From an uncultured Eubacteriales bacterium (lineage in GTDB: Bacteria; Bacillota; Clostridia; Oscillospirales; CAG-272), in the NCBI GenBank assembly GCA_900545935.1, contig URAP01000001.1:1-64000 (forward strand): a stretch of 64,000 nucleotides of DNA, read 5' to 3'. Position numbers and translations under genes: made by a program. The stretch's first letter is position 1. Each line of letters opens with the position of its first letter. The notes beneath the pieces were generated by a model that saw only the letters and a list, made by a program, of their open reading frames with translations, was not told the DNA's origin and searched no databases. Below are positions 15,548 to 23,452 of the stretch, piece by piece.

Positions 15548-16917
15548 AGAGAATGAAGTTTGAGGAGGAGCATCGCGGTATTACGCGCCAGGTCGTGCTC
15601 GTTATTCTGTTTGCTCTCGCCTGCCTCGTGTTTCTGCTGCACTATAAGTCTATATTCGGAGTTGTCGGATCATTCTTCAGCGCCTTGTTTCCTCTGTTTG
15701 TAGGCTTTTTTATCGCTCTCGCGCTTTACCCTATGCAGAATTCGATAGAGCATTATCTCACTTCGGCATTTGCCGGTATGGCTAAAAGGCATGCCGCGCG
15801 CGCGGCAGAAAAGCAAAAGATCGATATTGCCGCCGGTGCGACAGACCGCTCGTCTCGTCCGGCTTCCGAAAAGGCAAGCAGAGGTTTTTCGGCGCTTGCC
15901 TCGTCCGTCCGGAGAAGGCTCGGGCGAAAAAAGGAATCAGGGCATAAAGCTTCGAGCGGTTCATCTGTCAATAAGAGCGCAAGACTTTTGTCGATAATTA
16001 TCGCGATGCTTGCTGTTATTCTCGTTATTGTTTTGTTTATTTCGGTCATGATACCGCAGATAACCGACAGCTACGAGAATCTGCGCGTCAAGTATCTCGA
16101 TCTGAGCGAAAGCATAACCGGTCTGATGGAGAGCCTGAACACCGGCGATGAGAATTATCTTCCGAATCAGCTGCTCGGAATGATCAAAAGCTTCATTTCC
16201 GGAATAACAGAGTCGCTTACGGATCTTACTCCGTATGTGCTTGATGTTCTTAAAAGCTCGGTCTCGGTCACCATGGATATCTTCCTCGGTATAGTCATTG
16301 CAATATATCTGCTTATCGACCGCGAGCGGCTGCTCCGTGTCTGCCGCAGACTGCTGCGCGCCGTTCTGCCGCGGAAGGTGGTTGACAGGATAAAGGAGAA
16401 CAGCAGCTTCATTTTTGAGGTATATAACAGCTATATTACGGGAAAGCTGATTGATATTGTGATAATATGGGGGCTGTCCGTGGCGCTGCTCTCGCTTTTC
16501 CGCATTCCGTTCGCTCCGTTTATCAGTATTATTCTTGCGATAATGAATGTTATTCCGTATATCGGAATATTCATCGGTCTGCTTCCGGGACTGTTTATCG
16601 TTCTGCTTGCCGATTCGGGGAAGCTGCTTTTCTATCTCATTGTGGTTGTTGCTATCCATCTTATCGACTCAAAGCTGATAGAAAAATATGTACTCAAGAC
16701 TACATGCAGCATTGATCCCGAGCTGCTGATAATAGCAGTGGTATTCTTCGGCGGACTCTTCGGAACGCCGTTTATGTTCATTGCAGCGCCTATTGCCACG
16801 ATCATCAACTATTTCGCAAAAGAATCGGTCAATCGGCTTATACTCGATCGAAAAAGGGATGTAAAGACCGAGGATACCGTCGGGAGTGAGGCAGACGATA
16901 CAACCGAAAATGATTGA
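15544..16917 (+). CDS. AI-2E-family membrane permease, second of a tandem pair
   Basis: The 457-residue protein has the same plan as its upstream neighbour, with P-Y-I-G-I-F-I-G-L-L-P as the conserved motif. It differs by a basic insertion of about 60 residues (roughly 80-145) between the first helix pair and the soluble region, rich in Arg, Lys and Ser. The 4-base ATGA overlap shows translational coupling, and the pair probably arose by duplication and may form a hetero-oligomer. The start could also be the second Met, three codons later. The C-terminus is acidic. Confidence 0.9.
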   Translation: MKRMKFEEEHRGITRQVVLVILFALACLVFLLHYKSIFGVVGSFFSALFPLFVGFFIALALYPMQNSIEHYLTSAFAGMAKRHAARAAEKQKIDIAAGATDRSSRPASEKASRGFSALASSVRRRLGRKKESGHKASSGSSVNKSARLLSIIIAMLAVILVIVLFISVMIPQITDSYENLRVKYLDLSESITGLMESLNTGDENYLPNQLLGMIKSFISGITESLTDLTPYVLDVLKSSVSVTMDIFLGIVIAIYLLIDRERLLRVCRRLLRAVLPRKVVDRIKENSSFIFEVYNSYITGKLIDIVIIWGLSVALLSLFRIPFAPFISIILAIMNVIPYIGIFIGLLPGLFIVLLADSGKLLFYLIVVVAIHLIDSKLIEKYVLKTTCSIDPELLIIAVVFFGGLFGTPFMFIAAPIATIINYFAKESVNRLILDRKRDVKTEDTVGSEADDTTEND

Positions 16918-16940
16918 GCTTTGCTCTTGTTTTTATTAAA

Positions 16941-17019
16941 TGTTACAATGTATTCACAACTGACGGTAACTTACGTGTTACAATATAAATGTTGAGAAGA
17001 ATATAAGTTACCATATAAT
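16941..17019 (+). promoter_or_regulatory. Promoter with repeat elements before the Cys/Asp-rich protein
   Basis: TTGAGA (16992-16997) and TATAAT (17014-17019), spacing 16, form a good promoter. GGTAACTTA (16965-16973) and TAAGTTACC (17004-17012) are a perfect inverted repeat whose right arm lies between -35 and -10. TGTTACAAT occurs twice (16941-16949, 16976-16984). The layout fits repression by a DNA-looping or dimeric regulator. Confidence 0.55.
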
Positions 17020-17047
17020 ATAAATTTATTTTTTGGAGGATAGTAAA

Positions 17048-17368
17048 ATGAATATTCCGTGCATTTACAAGAAGGAACCTGAGAAGAAATCCGGCGCAGT
17101 AAAGGCTGTTGTTATCATCACCGCCGTTGTCGGTGCCGCAACGCTTATCTATCTTGCGGCTAAGTACTTCTTTGATAAATATCATTCGAACTGCTGCGCT
17201 CTCTGCCATGACGATGATGATTGCGATATCGACGATTGCTGCGATTTTGAGGATTGCGACTGCGGCTGCGACACCGATGATGATTGCGGCTGCTGCGGTA
17301 CTTCCGCCGCTGATACAGATGAAGCAGATAAAGATACCGACTCCGACGACAGCTCGGATGCCGAGTAA
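17048..17368 (+). CDS. Single-pass membrane protein with a Cys/Asp-rich tail
   Basis: The 106-residue protein has a short N-terminus with one Cys, one hydrophobic helix (about 18-38), and then a tail in which Cys and Asp alternate: C-C-A-L-C-H-D-D-D-D-C-D, C-C-D-F, C-D-C-G-C, C-G-C-C, followed by an acidic Asp/Ser end. Fifteen or more cysteines in about 45 residues suggest metal binding or heavy disulfide bonding. I do not recognise a family. TTTTTTGGAGG precedes the ATG by eight bases. It has its own regulated-looking promoter and a strong terminator, so it is a single-gene unit. Confidence 0.75.
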   Translation: MNIPCIYKKEPEKKSGAVKAVVIITAVVGAATLIYLAAKYFFDKYHSNCCALCHDDDDCDIDDCCDFEDCDCGCDTDDDCGCCGTSAADTDEADKDTDSDDSSDAE

Positions 17369-17396
17369 TTGATTGTCTTAATTTTTCATTTTTTCC

Positions 17397-17449
17397 GCGC
17401 ACCGCGCTCACTCACTGTCGGTCATTGTGAGCGCGGTGCGCCTTTGCTT
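17397..17449 (+). terminator. Strong terminator
   Basis: GCGCACCGCGCTCAC (17397-17411) pairs perfectly with GTGAGCGCGGTGCGC (17427-17441), followed by a T-rich stretch. It ends the Cys/Asp-rich gene. Confidence 0.85.
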
Positions 17450-17482
17450 TGTACGTTTGTAATTTAAATGATATAAGATAGT

Positions 17483-17533
17483 AAAGCACACAACGGCTTT
17501 CCGGCAGTCCCGGAACGGCTTGCTGTGTGCTTT
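17483..17533 (-). terminator. Terminator for the glycosyltransferase operon
   Basis: AAAGCACACA (17483-17492) and TGTGTGCTTT (17524-17533) form a stem with an inner G/C-rich portion. Read on the minus strand, it lies about 60 bases after the glycosyltransferase stop. Confidence 0.65.
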
Positions 17534-17590
17534 ATCATTATATGTTGTGATTTATTGCTTAAAAGACGGTATATGTACGATGAAGCGCGA

Positions 17591-18772
17591 TCAATTACTT
17601 TGCTGCGCCGTATGCTCTGCATTTATACGTAGGTAGTCGCTGTATACCGTAGGAATTATCTCATCCCATCGTCTGCCTATCGTACGGCTTGCCCGCAGCC
17701 CGATCTCGCGGAGACGGTCAGGCTCGGAGAGATATTTTTCGATAATATCGGCAGCAGCCGATGCTTCATCCGGAACATGTATTGCGTTCTCTCCGTCGCG
17801 GGTAGGTTCCGCCGCATTCGAACCGCGAAGCAGTACGCTCGGCAGATGCATTGCCGATGCCTCACGAACAACGAGCGGTGCATTATCATACATAGACGGA
17901 AAGTAGAAGAGAGATGCCGACAGTTCGAGACCCGCAAGCAGCTCGCGGTCGCGTATTATTCCGGTAAAGAGCATGTCCTCTTCGCCGAGTCCGCTCTCAC
18001 GGGCGTGACGCTTTATCGCCTCGGCATCGTACCCCATACCGACGATAATCGCGCGATACGGCACTCCTCGCTGCTTGAGCAGAGCACAGCTGTCAATGAT
18101 GAGTCTGAGATTTTTATGCCATATCTGCTGACCGACAAAAAGAATGATAGGCTTATCGTTAGGTATCCGAAAATGCTCGATCGCTCTTTTCTTCAGCTCT
18201 TCTGCGTTCTCCGGGTACGAAAAATCGGTGCCGTTCTCGGTCAGATGTATCGGTCCGGTATAGCCGTAAGAACGGAGCGTCTGCGCTGTGCCGTTGCTAA
18301 CCGCCCATACCTCGTCCGCACGCTCGAAGAAGCGCACTATGCGACGGACTTCGCAGCGAGCGATTAGGCGTGAGTGAGTATAATTGATAAAATCATCATA
18401 GAATTTTGAGTGAAACGTGGCGACTGTCGGGATTCCGCGCCGCTTTGCCGCTCGCATAGCGTATCTGCCGAGTGCGAACGGCGAGTGAAGATGAACTATA
18501 TCTATATCATCATTACGGAGATACTTGCGCAGCTCGGAGCTGCAGCGCGGCAGTGTAAGTCTGAAAACGGTTCGCAGCACCGGCAGGCTCGTCACGCGAA
18601 TAACGCGGTACGAAAAGCGATCGACGGTTTTCCCCTGACTCGGAACGCATACGGTGACATTATTAGTCTTTCCGAGCACTCGCGCGTAGCTGTCGACCGT
18701 TTTTACCACTCCGTCGACATTAGGATAGTATGTATCGTTAACAAGTGCGATGTTCAGCTTTTTTTCTGACAT
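17591..18772 (-). CDS. GT4-family glycosyltransferase, glycolipid type
   Basis: The 393-residue protein has the GT-B fold of family 4: an N-terminal Rossmann domain (N-D-T-Y-Y-P-N-V-D-G-V near 11-21; H-L-H-S-P-F near 95-100), then F-V-G-Q-Q-I-W-H-K-N and the C-terminal nucleotide-sugar site. In the usual E-x7-E motif the first Glu is Asp (Y-D-N-A-P-L-V-V-R-E). Close families are diacylglycerol glucosyl- or mannosyltransferases that build membrane glycolipids. Six bases separate it from the upstream flippase-like gene, so the two probably act in one pathway for a membrane-anchored glycolipid. The donor sugar cannot be told. Confidence 0.88.
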   Translation of the reverse strand: MSEKKLNIALVNDTYYPNVDGVVKTVDSYARVLGKTNNVTVCVPSQGKTVDRFSYRVIRVTSLPVLRTVFRLTLPRCSSELRKYLRNDDIDIVHLHSPFALGRYAMRAAKRRGIPTVATFHSKFYDDFINYTHSRLIARCEVRRIVRFFERADEVWAVSNGTAQTLRSYGYTGPIHLTENGTDFSYPENAEELKKRAIEHFRIPNDKPIILFVGQQIWHKNLRLIIDSCALLKQRGVPYRAIIVGMGYDAEAIKRHARESGLGEEDMLFTGIIRDRELLAGLELSASLFYFPSMYDNAPLVVREASAMHLPSVLLRGSNAAEPTRDGENAIHVPDEASAAADIIEKYLSEPDRLREIGLRASRTIGRRWDEIIPTVYSDYLRINAEHTAQQSN

Positions 18773-18778
18773 GTCGGT

Positions 18779-19843
18779 TCAGCTCTTGTGTGGGAGCTCC
18801 TCCTTTTCGTTTTTTATGCCGAGCCAGCGGCTGATATAGATAAATGCGCCGAGAATAATAAAGATATAATATACAAAGAAACGCCATGCCATCATAGCCC
18901 AGAATACATATCCGGATGACAGCGCGGAAAAAACGGCGAAGAATGAGCCTTCGGCAGCGCCTGCGTTGCCGGGTGTCGGAATGAATGTGACGGTTGCGTA
19001 TATTGCAACGGTCGTTATGAAACAGGGAAGCCATGCCATTGTACCGCCGAAGGCGCGTAGTACAAAGTACGGAATAGAGCAGAGTGATGCCTGATATATT
19101 ACCGACAGCACCATTATTCCTATCGAGACACACGGCATTGCAAGCATTCCGCGAAGGCTGACGGCATATTCGGAAAATGTCTTTGTCAGCTTTGCTCGGC
19201 TCGCTTCTTCGTCCTTTATAATATGCATGCGCGAGAAAAGACCGATGAATGCTGAAAGCATGCGCGAAAAGAATCGCGGAAAGAGTGCGGAAATCAGGAT
19301 GCAGGTCGGGAACAGCGCGTAAAAGAACAGCCCAACCCAGCAGGAGACTCTGATAAGGCTGATATTCAGATGCGAACTGCCGAATATAAAGCAGACGGCG
19401 GCGAGCAGTATAAAACCATACTGCATTGAGGTAAAGCCTGCGAGCGGTATCGCTGCGCTGTGAGCGTCGGAATAGCCGTTTTTAGACATATAATATATCT
19501 GAAACGGCTGCCCACCGATGCCGGACGGCGTTACGTTGTCGTAATAGCGTCCGAGCAGAACTACACGCCGCGCGACGCGCCAATCGACTCTTCCGTCTAC
19601 CTTTTTCATCAAAAAAGCGTATTTGACCGTCTCGGCAACAATTGCACCGATGCAGCAAAGTGCGGCAGGGAGGAGAAAGAGATAATTTATCCGAACATCG
19701 GAAAAGCGTGTGCTGTCGCTGCTTCCTCCGAACTCCTTGAATGCCGTCCATGCTATGACGGCTATATTCAGCAGTACAAACAGGACGGTCATTATCGTCT
19801 TTTTTCGTTTTTTCTTCTTGGTGGCAATATTGTTTTGTTCCAT
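18779..19843 (-). CDS. Flippase-like membrane protein (LPG synthase TM / UPF0104 family)
   Basis: The 354-residue protein has a basic N-terminus and about eight hydrophobic helices, with the family's signature Y-D-N-V-T-P-S-G-I-G-G-Q-P (about 98-110) and F-I-P-T-P-G-N-A-G-A-A-E near 290. The family is related to the membrane half of MprF, which moves lipids across the bilayer; the aminoacyl-transferring half is absent. It is upstream of and nearly touches the glycosyltransferase gene. GGAGCAG lies a few bases before its ATG. Lipid flipping for the glycosyltransferase product is a reasonable inference. Confidence 0.9.
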   Translation of the reverse strand: MEQNNIATKKKKRKKTIMTVLFVLLNIAVIAWTAFKEFGGSSDSTRFSDVRINYLFLLPAALCCIGAIVAETVKYAFLMKKVDGRVDWRVARRVVLLGRYYDNVTPSGIGGQPFQIYYMSKNGYSDAHSAAIPLAGFTSMQYGFILLAAVCFIFGSSHLNISLIRVSCWVGLFFYALFPTCILISALFPRFFSRMLSAFIGLFSRMHIIKDEEASRAKLTKTFSEYAVSLRGMLAMPCVSIGIMVLSVIYQASLCSIPYFVLRAFGGTMAWLPCFITTVAIYATVTFIPTPGNAGAAEGSFFAVFSALSSGYVFWAMMAWRFFVYYIFIILGAFIYISRWLGIKNEKEELPHKS

Positions 19844-20023
19844 TTACTGCTCCGTAAATTCAAAAGTGTTAGTATTATGCGGACACAAAAACAGGATAGG
19901 CAATATGTAATCGCGGCTGCAAACGGTAAATAGACAGCTCGAATTATGATTGTGCTTGCGTCGAGGTCAATTCGGTTTGTGCACGGCCCGTTCCCGGATG
20001 AATTATCAGCACTGAGAAATGTA

Positions 20024-21070
20024 TTATTTTTTCCACCTGCGCTTATCCTTCAGATCGGCATATATCGAGAGATAACTTTCGTGGCGCGTCTTAGGTATCG
20101 CACCCGTCTTGACCGCCTCGAGAACGGCGCACCCGTCCTCGCACGTATGAGTGCAGCGCGAGTAGCGGCAGTTGGCAAGATACGGCTCGAATTCACGAAA
20201 AACATGCGGAAGATCGGCAAGCTCGTAATAGTCGTAGCGCGTAAAATCTATCATGCTGAAGCCGGGAGTATCGGCAATATATCCGTGCGAGCCGACACTC
20301 AATGCTGCTGCCTGTGTGCCAAGCAGCGAATCAAGCGAAAAAAGCTCCGAGGTTCGCGTTGTGTTCTTTCCGCGCGCGAGCTTTTCGGACAGCTCTCCGG
20401 TCTTTAGCTCGAGCGACGGGAACAGCGCGTTGAGCAGGGTTGACTTTCCCGCGCCGGAAACGCCCGCAAAGGTTGATATCCCATCGGCGCAGCTCTGAGC
20501 GATATAATCGCGCAGTGTATCGACACCCTCTCCGGTAGCGGATGAGAGAGAAAAGGAGGTGAAACCGCAGCGTATATATATATCCGTCAGCCGCTCGGCG
20601 TTCTCCGGTGACAGATCGCGCTTGCTTATTACTATTATCGGCTCGATGCCCTCATGCTCCGCTATGGTTATCAGCTTATCCGCAAGCAGCGTTGACGGCT
20701 CCGGAAAAGCCGAGGAAATAACGGCAAAGATGCGTTCAAGATTCGCAAGCGGCGGACGGATAAGCTCGTTCTTTCGCGGAATCAGCTCCGAAATTACACC
20801 GTCGCTTCCGTCGCGCGCCGTACCCGCAGTGCCGGGAAAGCTCGCACCTGATTCTTTTACGGTACTGTCCTCGGTATGAGTGCCGTCGGAGAGCTTTATA
20901 TCGGTGCAGGTCTCAACGGTTACACGGTCGCCGGGCAGCAGCTTTCCGCCGCCGCGGCGCAGGACACCGCGTGCGGTACAGATCAGTATGTTGCCGTCCT
21001 CGGTTTCCACACGAAATTTTCCGCCGATCCCGGACAGCACGATGCCCGCAAGGGCGCGCTTGCCGTTCAA
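20024..21070 (-). CDS. rsgA: Ribosome small-subunit-dependent GTPase A
   Basis: The ~348-residue protein has the RsgA layout: an OB-fold head (G-I-V-L-S-G-I-G-G-K-F), a circularly permuted GTPase domain with the order G4 (I-S-K-R-D), G1 (G-V-S-G-A-G-K-S-T), G3 (D-T-P-G), and a zinc site C-R-Y-S-R-C-T-H-T-C. RsgA helps mature the 30S ribosome. The TTG at 21070 is chosen because it overlaps the upstream stop as TTGA and gives the family's N-terminus; a GTG at 21079 is possible. G4 has Ser where N-K-x-D is usual. The OB head has an inserted Ser/Thr/Gly-rich loop near 60-90. Confidence 0.93.
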   Translation of the reverse strand: MNGKRALAGIVLSGIGGKFRVETEDGNILICTARGVLRRGGGKLLPGDRVTVETCTDIKLSDGTHTEDSTVKESGASFPGTAGTARDGSDGVISELIPRKNELIRPPLANLERIFAVISSAFPEPSTLLADKLITIAEHEGIEPIIVISKRDLSPENAERLTDIYIRCGFTSFSLSSATGEGVDTLRDYIAQSCADGISTFAGVSGAGKSTLLNALFPSLELKTGELSEKLARGKNTTRTSELFSLDSLLGTQAAALSVGSHGYIADTPGFSMIDFTRYDYYELADLPHVFREFEPYLANCRYSRCTHTCEDGCAVLEAVKTGAIPKTRHESYLSIYADLKDKRRWKK

Positions 21071-21834
21071 GCTCTGCACCCGCGCTCTGCGGCGTATTTT
21101 TCGATATAGCTTACTATCGGTGTCGGATCGGACAGCGAGTGCGGATGGTGATCGCATCCGGGCTTAACTATCATCTCTATACGGTCGCTTATTGCGCGAT
21201 AGCGCTCATAATATATCTTTCCGCAGCCGTTAAAGTCAACGACCGTATCCGCATCACCCGCACAGATAAAGCAGGGAATGCCGTCGCGTGCGTTCTTTTC
21301 CGCCATATCGTTCGGATTGCCGTGAAATGTTTTCTCATCCGCATCGGTGATGCCGTAGCATTTCTTACACTGCGCCCATTCATTGCTCTGCTTAAAGCGT
21401 CCGGGCCAAACAAAAACATCGGTCACCGGAGCATCGAGATAGAGTATGCCGCACTCATCCGGATATGCCGCGGCATAGTTAACAGCATAGAGTGCACCGC
21501 GTGAAAAACCGAAAATCGCGGGACGTCGGCTGAGAGCGAATTCTTCCGTTACGGTCAGATAGAAATCGTGCAGCATCCCGACCGATTCGGGGTTGCCGTA
21601 CATATCGCTGACCTTATGATATGCTATATGCCAGCCGCGCTCGAGAAGAGCTCTGTCTACCCAGTCAAAGGCGCTGAAAAATTCAGCCCGCCATACCCAC
21701 GGATTGCCGTCGAGCGGATGCTCCGGACAGACTATAAGGCTTTCTCTGCCGTCTACTGTAAATTTATATTCCTTATATCCGAACCAGTCGGAGACTGCAA
21801 TATTCTCTGCTTTGTGTATGCGCTTGCTTTCCAT
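21067..21834 (-). CDS. Alpha/beta-hydrolase of unknown substrate
   Basis: The 255-residue protein has an alpha/beta-hydrolase core with nucleophile elbow G-F-S-R-G-A (Ser near 106), a likely acid in A-G-D-A-D-T-V-V-D and a histidine near the end in G-C-D-H-H-P-H-S. It resembles prolyl-oligopeptidase-type esterases encoded near sugar-utilisation genes in gut bacteria. AAGGAG lies five bases before this ATG; the open frame extends upstream without a ribosome-binding site. It overlaps rsgA by 4 bases, so they are co-transcribed, though no functional link is obvious. No signal peptide is visible, so it is cytoplasmic. Confidence 0.82.
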   Translation of the reverse strand: MESKRIHKAENIAVSDWFGYKEYKFTVDGRESLIVCPEHPLDGNPWVWRAEFFSAFDWVDRALLERGWHIAYHKVSDMYGNPESVGMLHDFYLTVTEEFALSRRPAIFGFSRGALYAVNYAAAYPDECGILYLDAPVTDVFVWPGRFKQSNEWAQCKKCYGITDADEKTFHGNPNDMAEKNARDGIPCFICAGDADTVVDFNGCGKIYYERYRAISDRIEMIVKPGCDHHPHSLSDPTPIVSYIEKYAAERGCRA

Positions 21835-21870
21835 AGTAACTCCTTGTCTTTTGTCGCATGCGACGTTGTT

Positions 21871-21898
21871 TTGATATCGCTGCGGCTCAGTGTATAAT
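21871..21898 (+). promoter_or_regulatory. Promoter of the GerA-family gene
   Basis: TTGATA (21871-21876) and TATAAT (21893-21898) are spaced by 16 bases and lie about 90 bases before the preferred ATG. It has housekeeping rather than forespore sigma character. Its position explains why the earlier in-frame GTG at 21890 is unlikely to be the start. Confidence 0.6.
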
Positions 21899-21985
21899 TT
21901 TACCGCAGCGGTAAATAATAGAATAGAAAAATATCGGGCGAAATGTATGTTTGTCACCGCCGACGCGGTGTATGAGGTGGTCTCA

Positions 21986-23362
21986 ATGGATGACTTTTTC
22001 TCGCGGGCACGCGAGGAGCTTGACCGAGCGCTGATGCCGCAGAGCAGCTTTGACGTGCTGCGGCGTGTAATATGCTTCGGCGGCGGGCGTGCCGTATTTT
22101 ACTATATCGACGGCTTTGTTAATGAAAATTCGATGTCAAAAATTTTTGAATATGTCGCATCCGTCACATCGGTCGAGGAGCTCGGAACGAACATTCCGTA
22201 CATTGAGCTTGATCTTGTTACCGATATTCGTTCGCTTGTTACGGCGGTGCTCTGCGGCGGTGCCGTTATGCTTGCCGAGGGCAGGGACTGCGGTACGGTT
22301 ATTGATGCGCGCACATATCATGCGAGGGGGATAAGCGAACCGGAAAAGGATAAGGTGCTGCGCGGACCGCACGACGGGTTCGGCGAGGTGCTGATAAATA
22401 ATACCGCGCTTATCCGCCGCAGAGTTCGCTGCCCCGAGCTGCGGATGGAGCTGATGCGCATCGGAAAGCGCACCGCATGCGATACCGTGATAGCATATGT
22501 CGAGGGAGTTGCCGATGAGCGGCTTGTAAAAGCCGTTCGCGAGCGACTTGCTCAAATGAAGGATATCGGAGCTGTGAATCTCAGTGCGGAGAGCATAAGC
22601 GAGCTGCTCGTGCGTCGCTCGGTGCTTAATCCGTTTCCGAAGATACGTTATACCGAGAGACCCGACGCTGCGTCGGCAATGCTGATGGAGGGCAGCGTTA
22701 TACTGATGTGCGACAATACGCCGTCCGCCATGATACTGCCGACCTCAATTTTTGATTTTCTTCAGGAGAGCGATGATTATTATTTTCCTCCGACAGTCGG
22801 AACGTATCTGCGTCTCGTGCGTCTTATAACTCTGCTCGGCTCTATACTTCTCATTCCGCTGTGGCTGGTCGCGCTCGATTATGCCGATTCGCTGCCTGCG
22901 TGGCTCGGGTGTATTGTTCCTCGTGACGATTATGCAATGCCTATCGTCGCACAGCTGCTGCTCGTCGAGATTCTCGTTGACGGATTGAAGCTCGCCTCGC
23001 TAAACACCCCTGATGCTCTCTCAAATTCGTTCAGCGTAGTTGCGGGACTTATACTCGGAGACTTTGCCGTCGAGATAGGCTTGCTCGTGCCTCAGGTCAT
23101 TCTCTTGATATCCTTTACGGCGCTCGCCAGTTTTGCTCAGCCGAGCTATGAGCTCGGTTATGCCATAAAATTCGTTAGGATACTGATGATAATACTGATA
23201 TCGTTTTTCCGGGGATGGGGCTTTATTGCCGGCGTGATAATCGGGCTTGCTTTGATAGCGACGAACAGCACGGTCCCGGGCGGCAGGGGGTATCTTTATC
23301 CGCTCATTCCGTTCTCGGCGCGGGCACTCGGCAGAGTATTTTTCAGGCACAGTCTGAAATAA
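21986..23362 (+). CDS. GerA/SpoVAF-family spore germination membrane protein
   Basis: The 458-residue protein has the family layout: a soluble head of about 240 residues with I-D-G-F near 45, then the conserved R-S-V-L-N-P-F-P-K-I-R-Y-T-E-R-P-D linker (near 220-236), G-S-V-I-L-M-C-D-N-T-P, and four to five membrane helices. GerA A-subunits form nutrient-gated ion channels with GerB and GerC partners; SpoVAF is a partnerless member. No GerB or GerC is adjacent here, which favours a SpoVAF-like role. ATG 21986 has GAGGTGG six bases upstream and was preferred over 21890. Confidence 0.9.
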   Translation: MDDFFSRAREELDRALMPQSSFDVLRRVICFGGGRAVFYYIDGFVNENSMSKIFEYVASVTSVEELGTNIPYIELDLVTDIRSLVTAVLCGGAVMLAEGRDCGTVIDARTYHARGISEPEKDKVLRGPHDGFGEVLINNTALIRRRVRCPELRMELMRIGKRTACDTVIAYVEGVADERLVKAVRERLAQMKDIGAVNLSAESISELLVRRSVLNPFPKIRYTERPDAASAMLMEGSVILMCDNTPSAMILPTSIFDFLQESDDYYFPPTVGTYLRLVRLITLLGSILLIPLWLVALDYADSLPAWLGCIVPRDDYAMPIVAQLLLVEILVDGLKLASLNTPDALSNSFSVVAGLILGDFAVEIGLLVPQVILLISFTALASFAQPSYELGYAIKFVRILMIILISFFRGWGFIAGVIIGLALIATNSTVPGGRGYLYPLIPFSARALGRVFFRHSLK

Positions 23363-23452
23363 GCATGACGGACGCAAACTGACTGTTAAAGCGCTCGAGA
23401 TCCGCCGCCTGTCTTATTCTTCTCTATCTTTCCATGTTTTTTCTGTCTTTCT

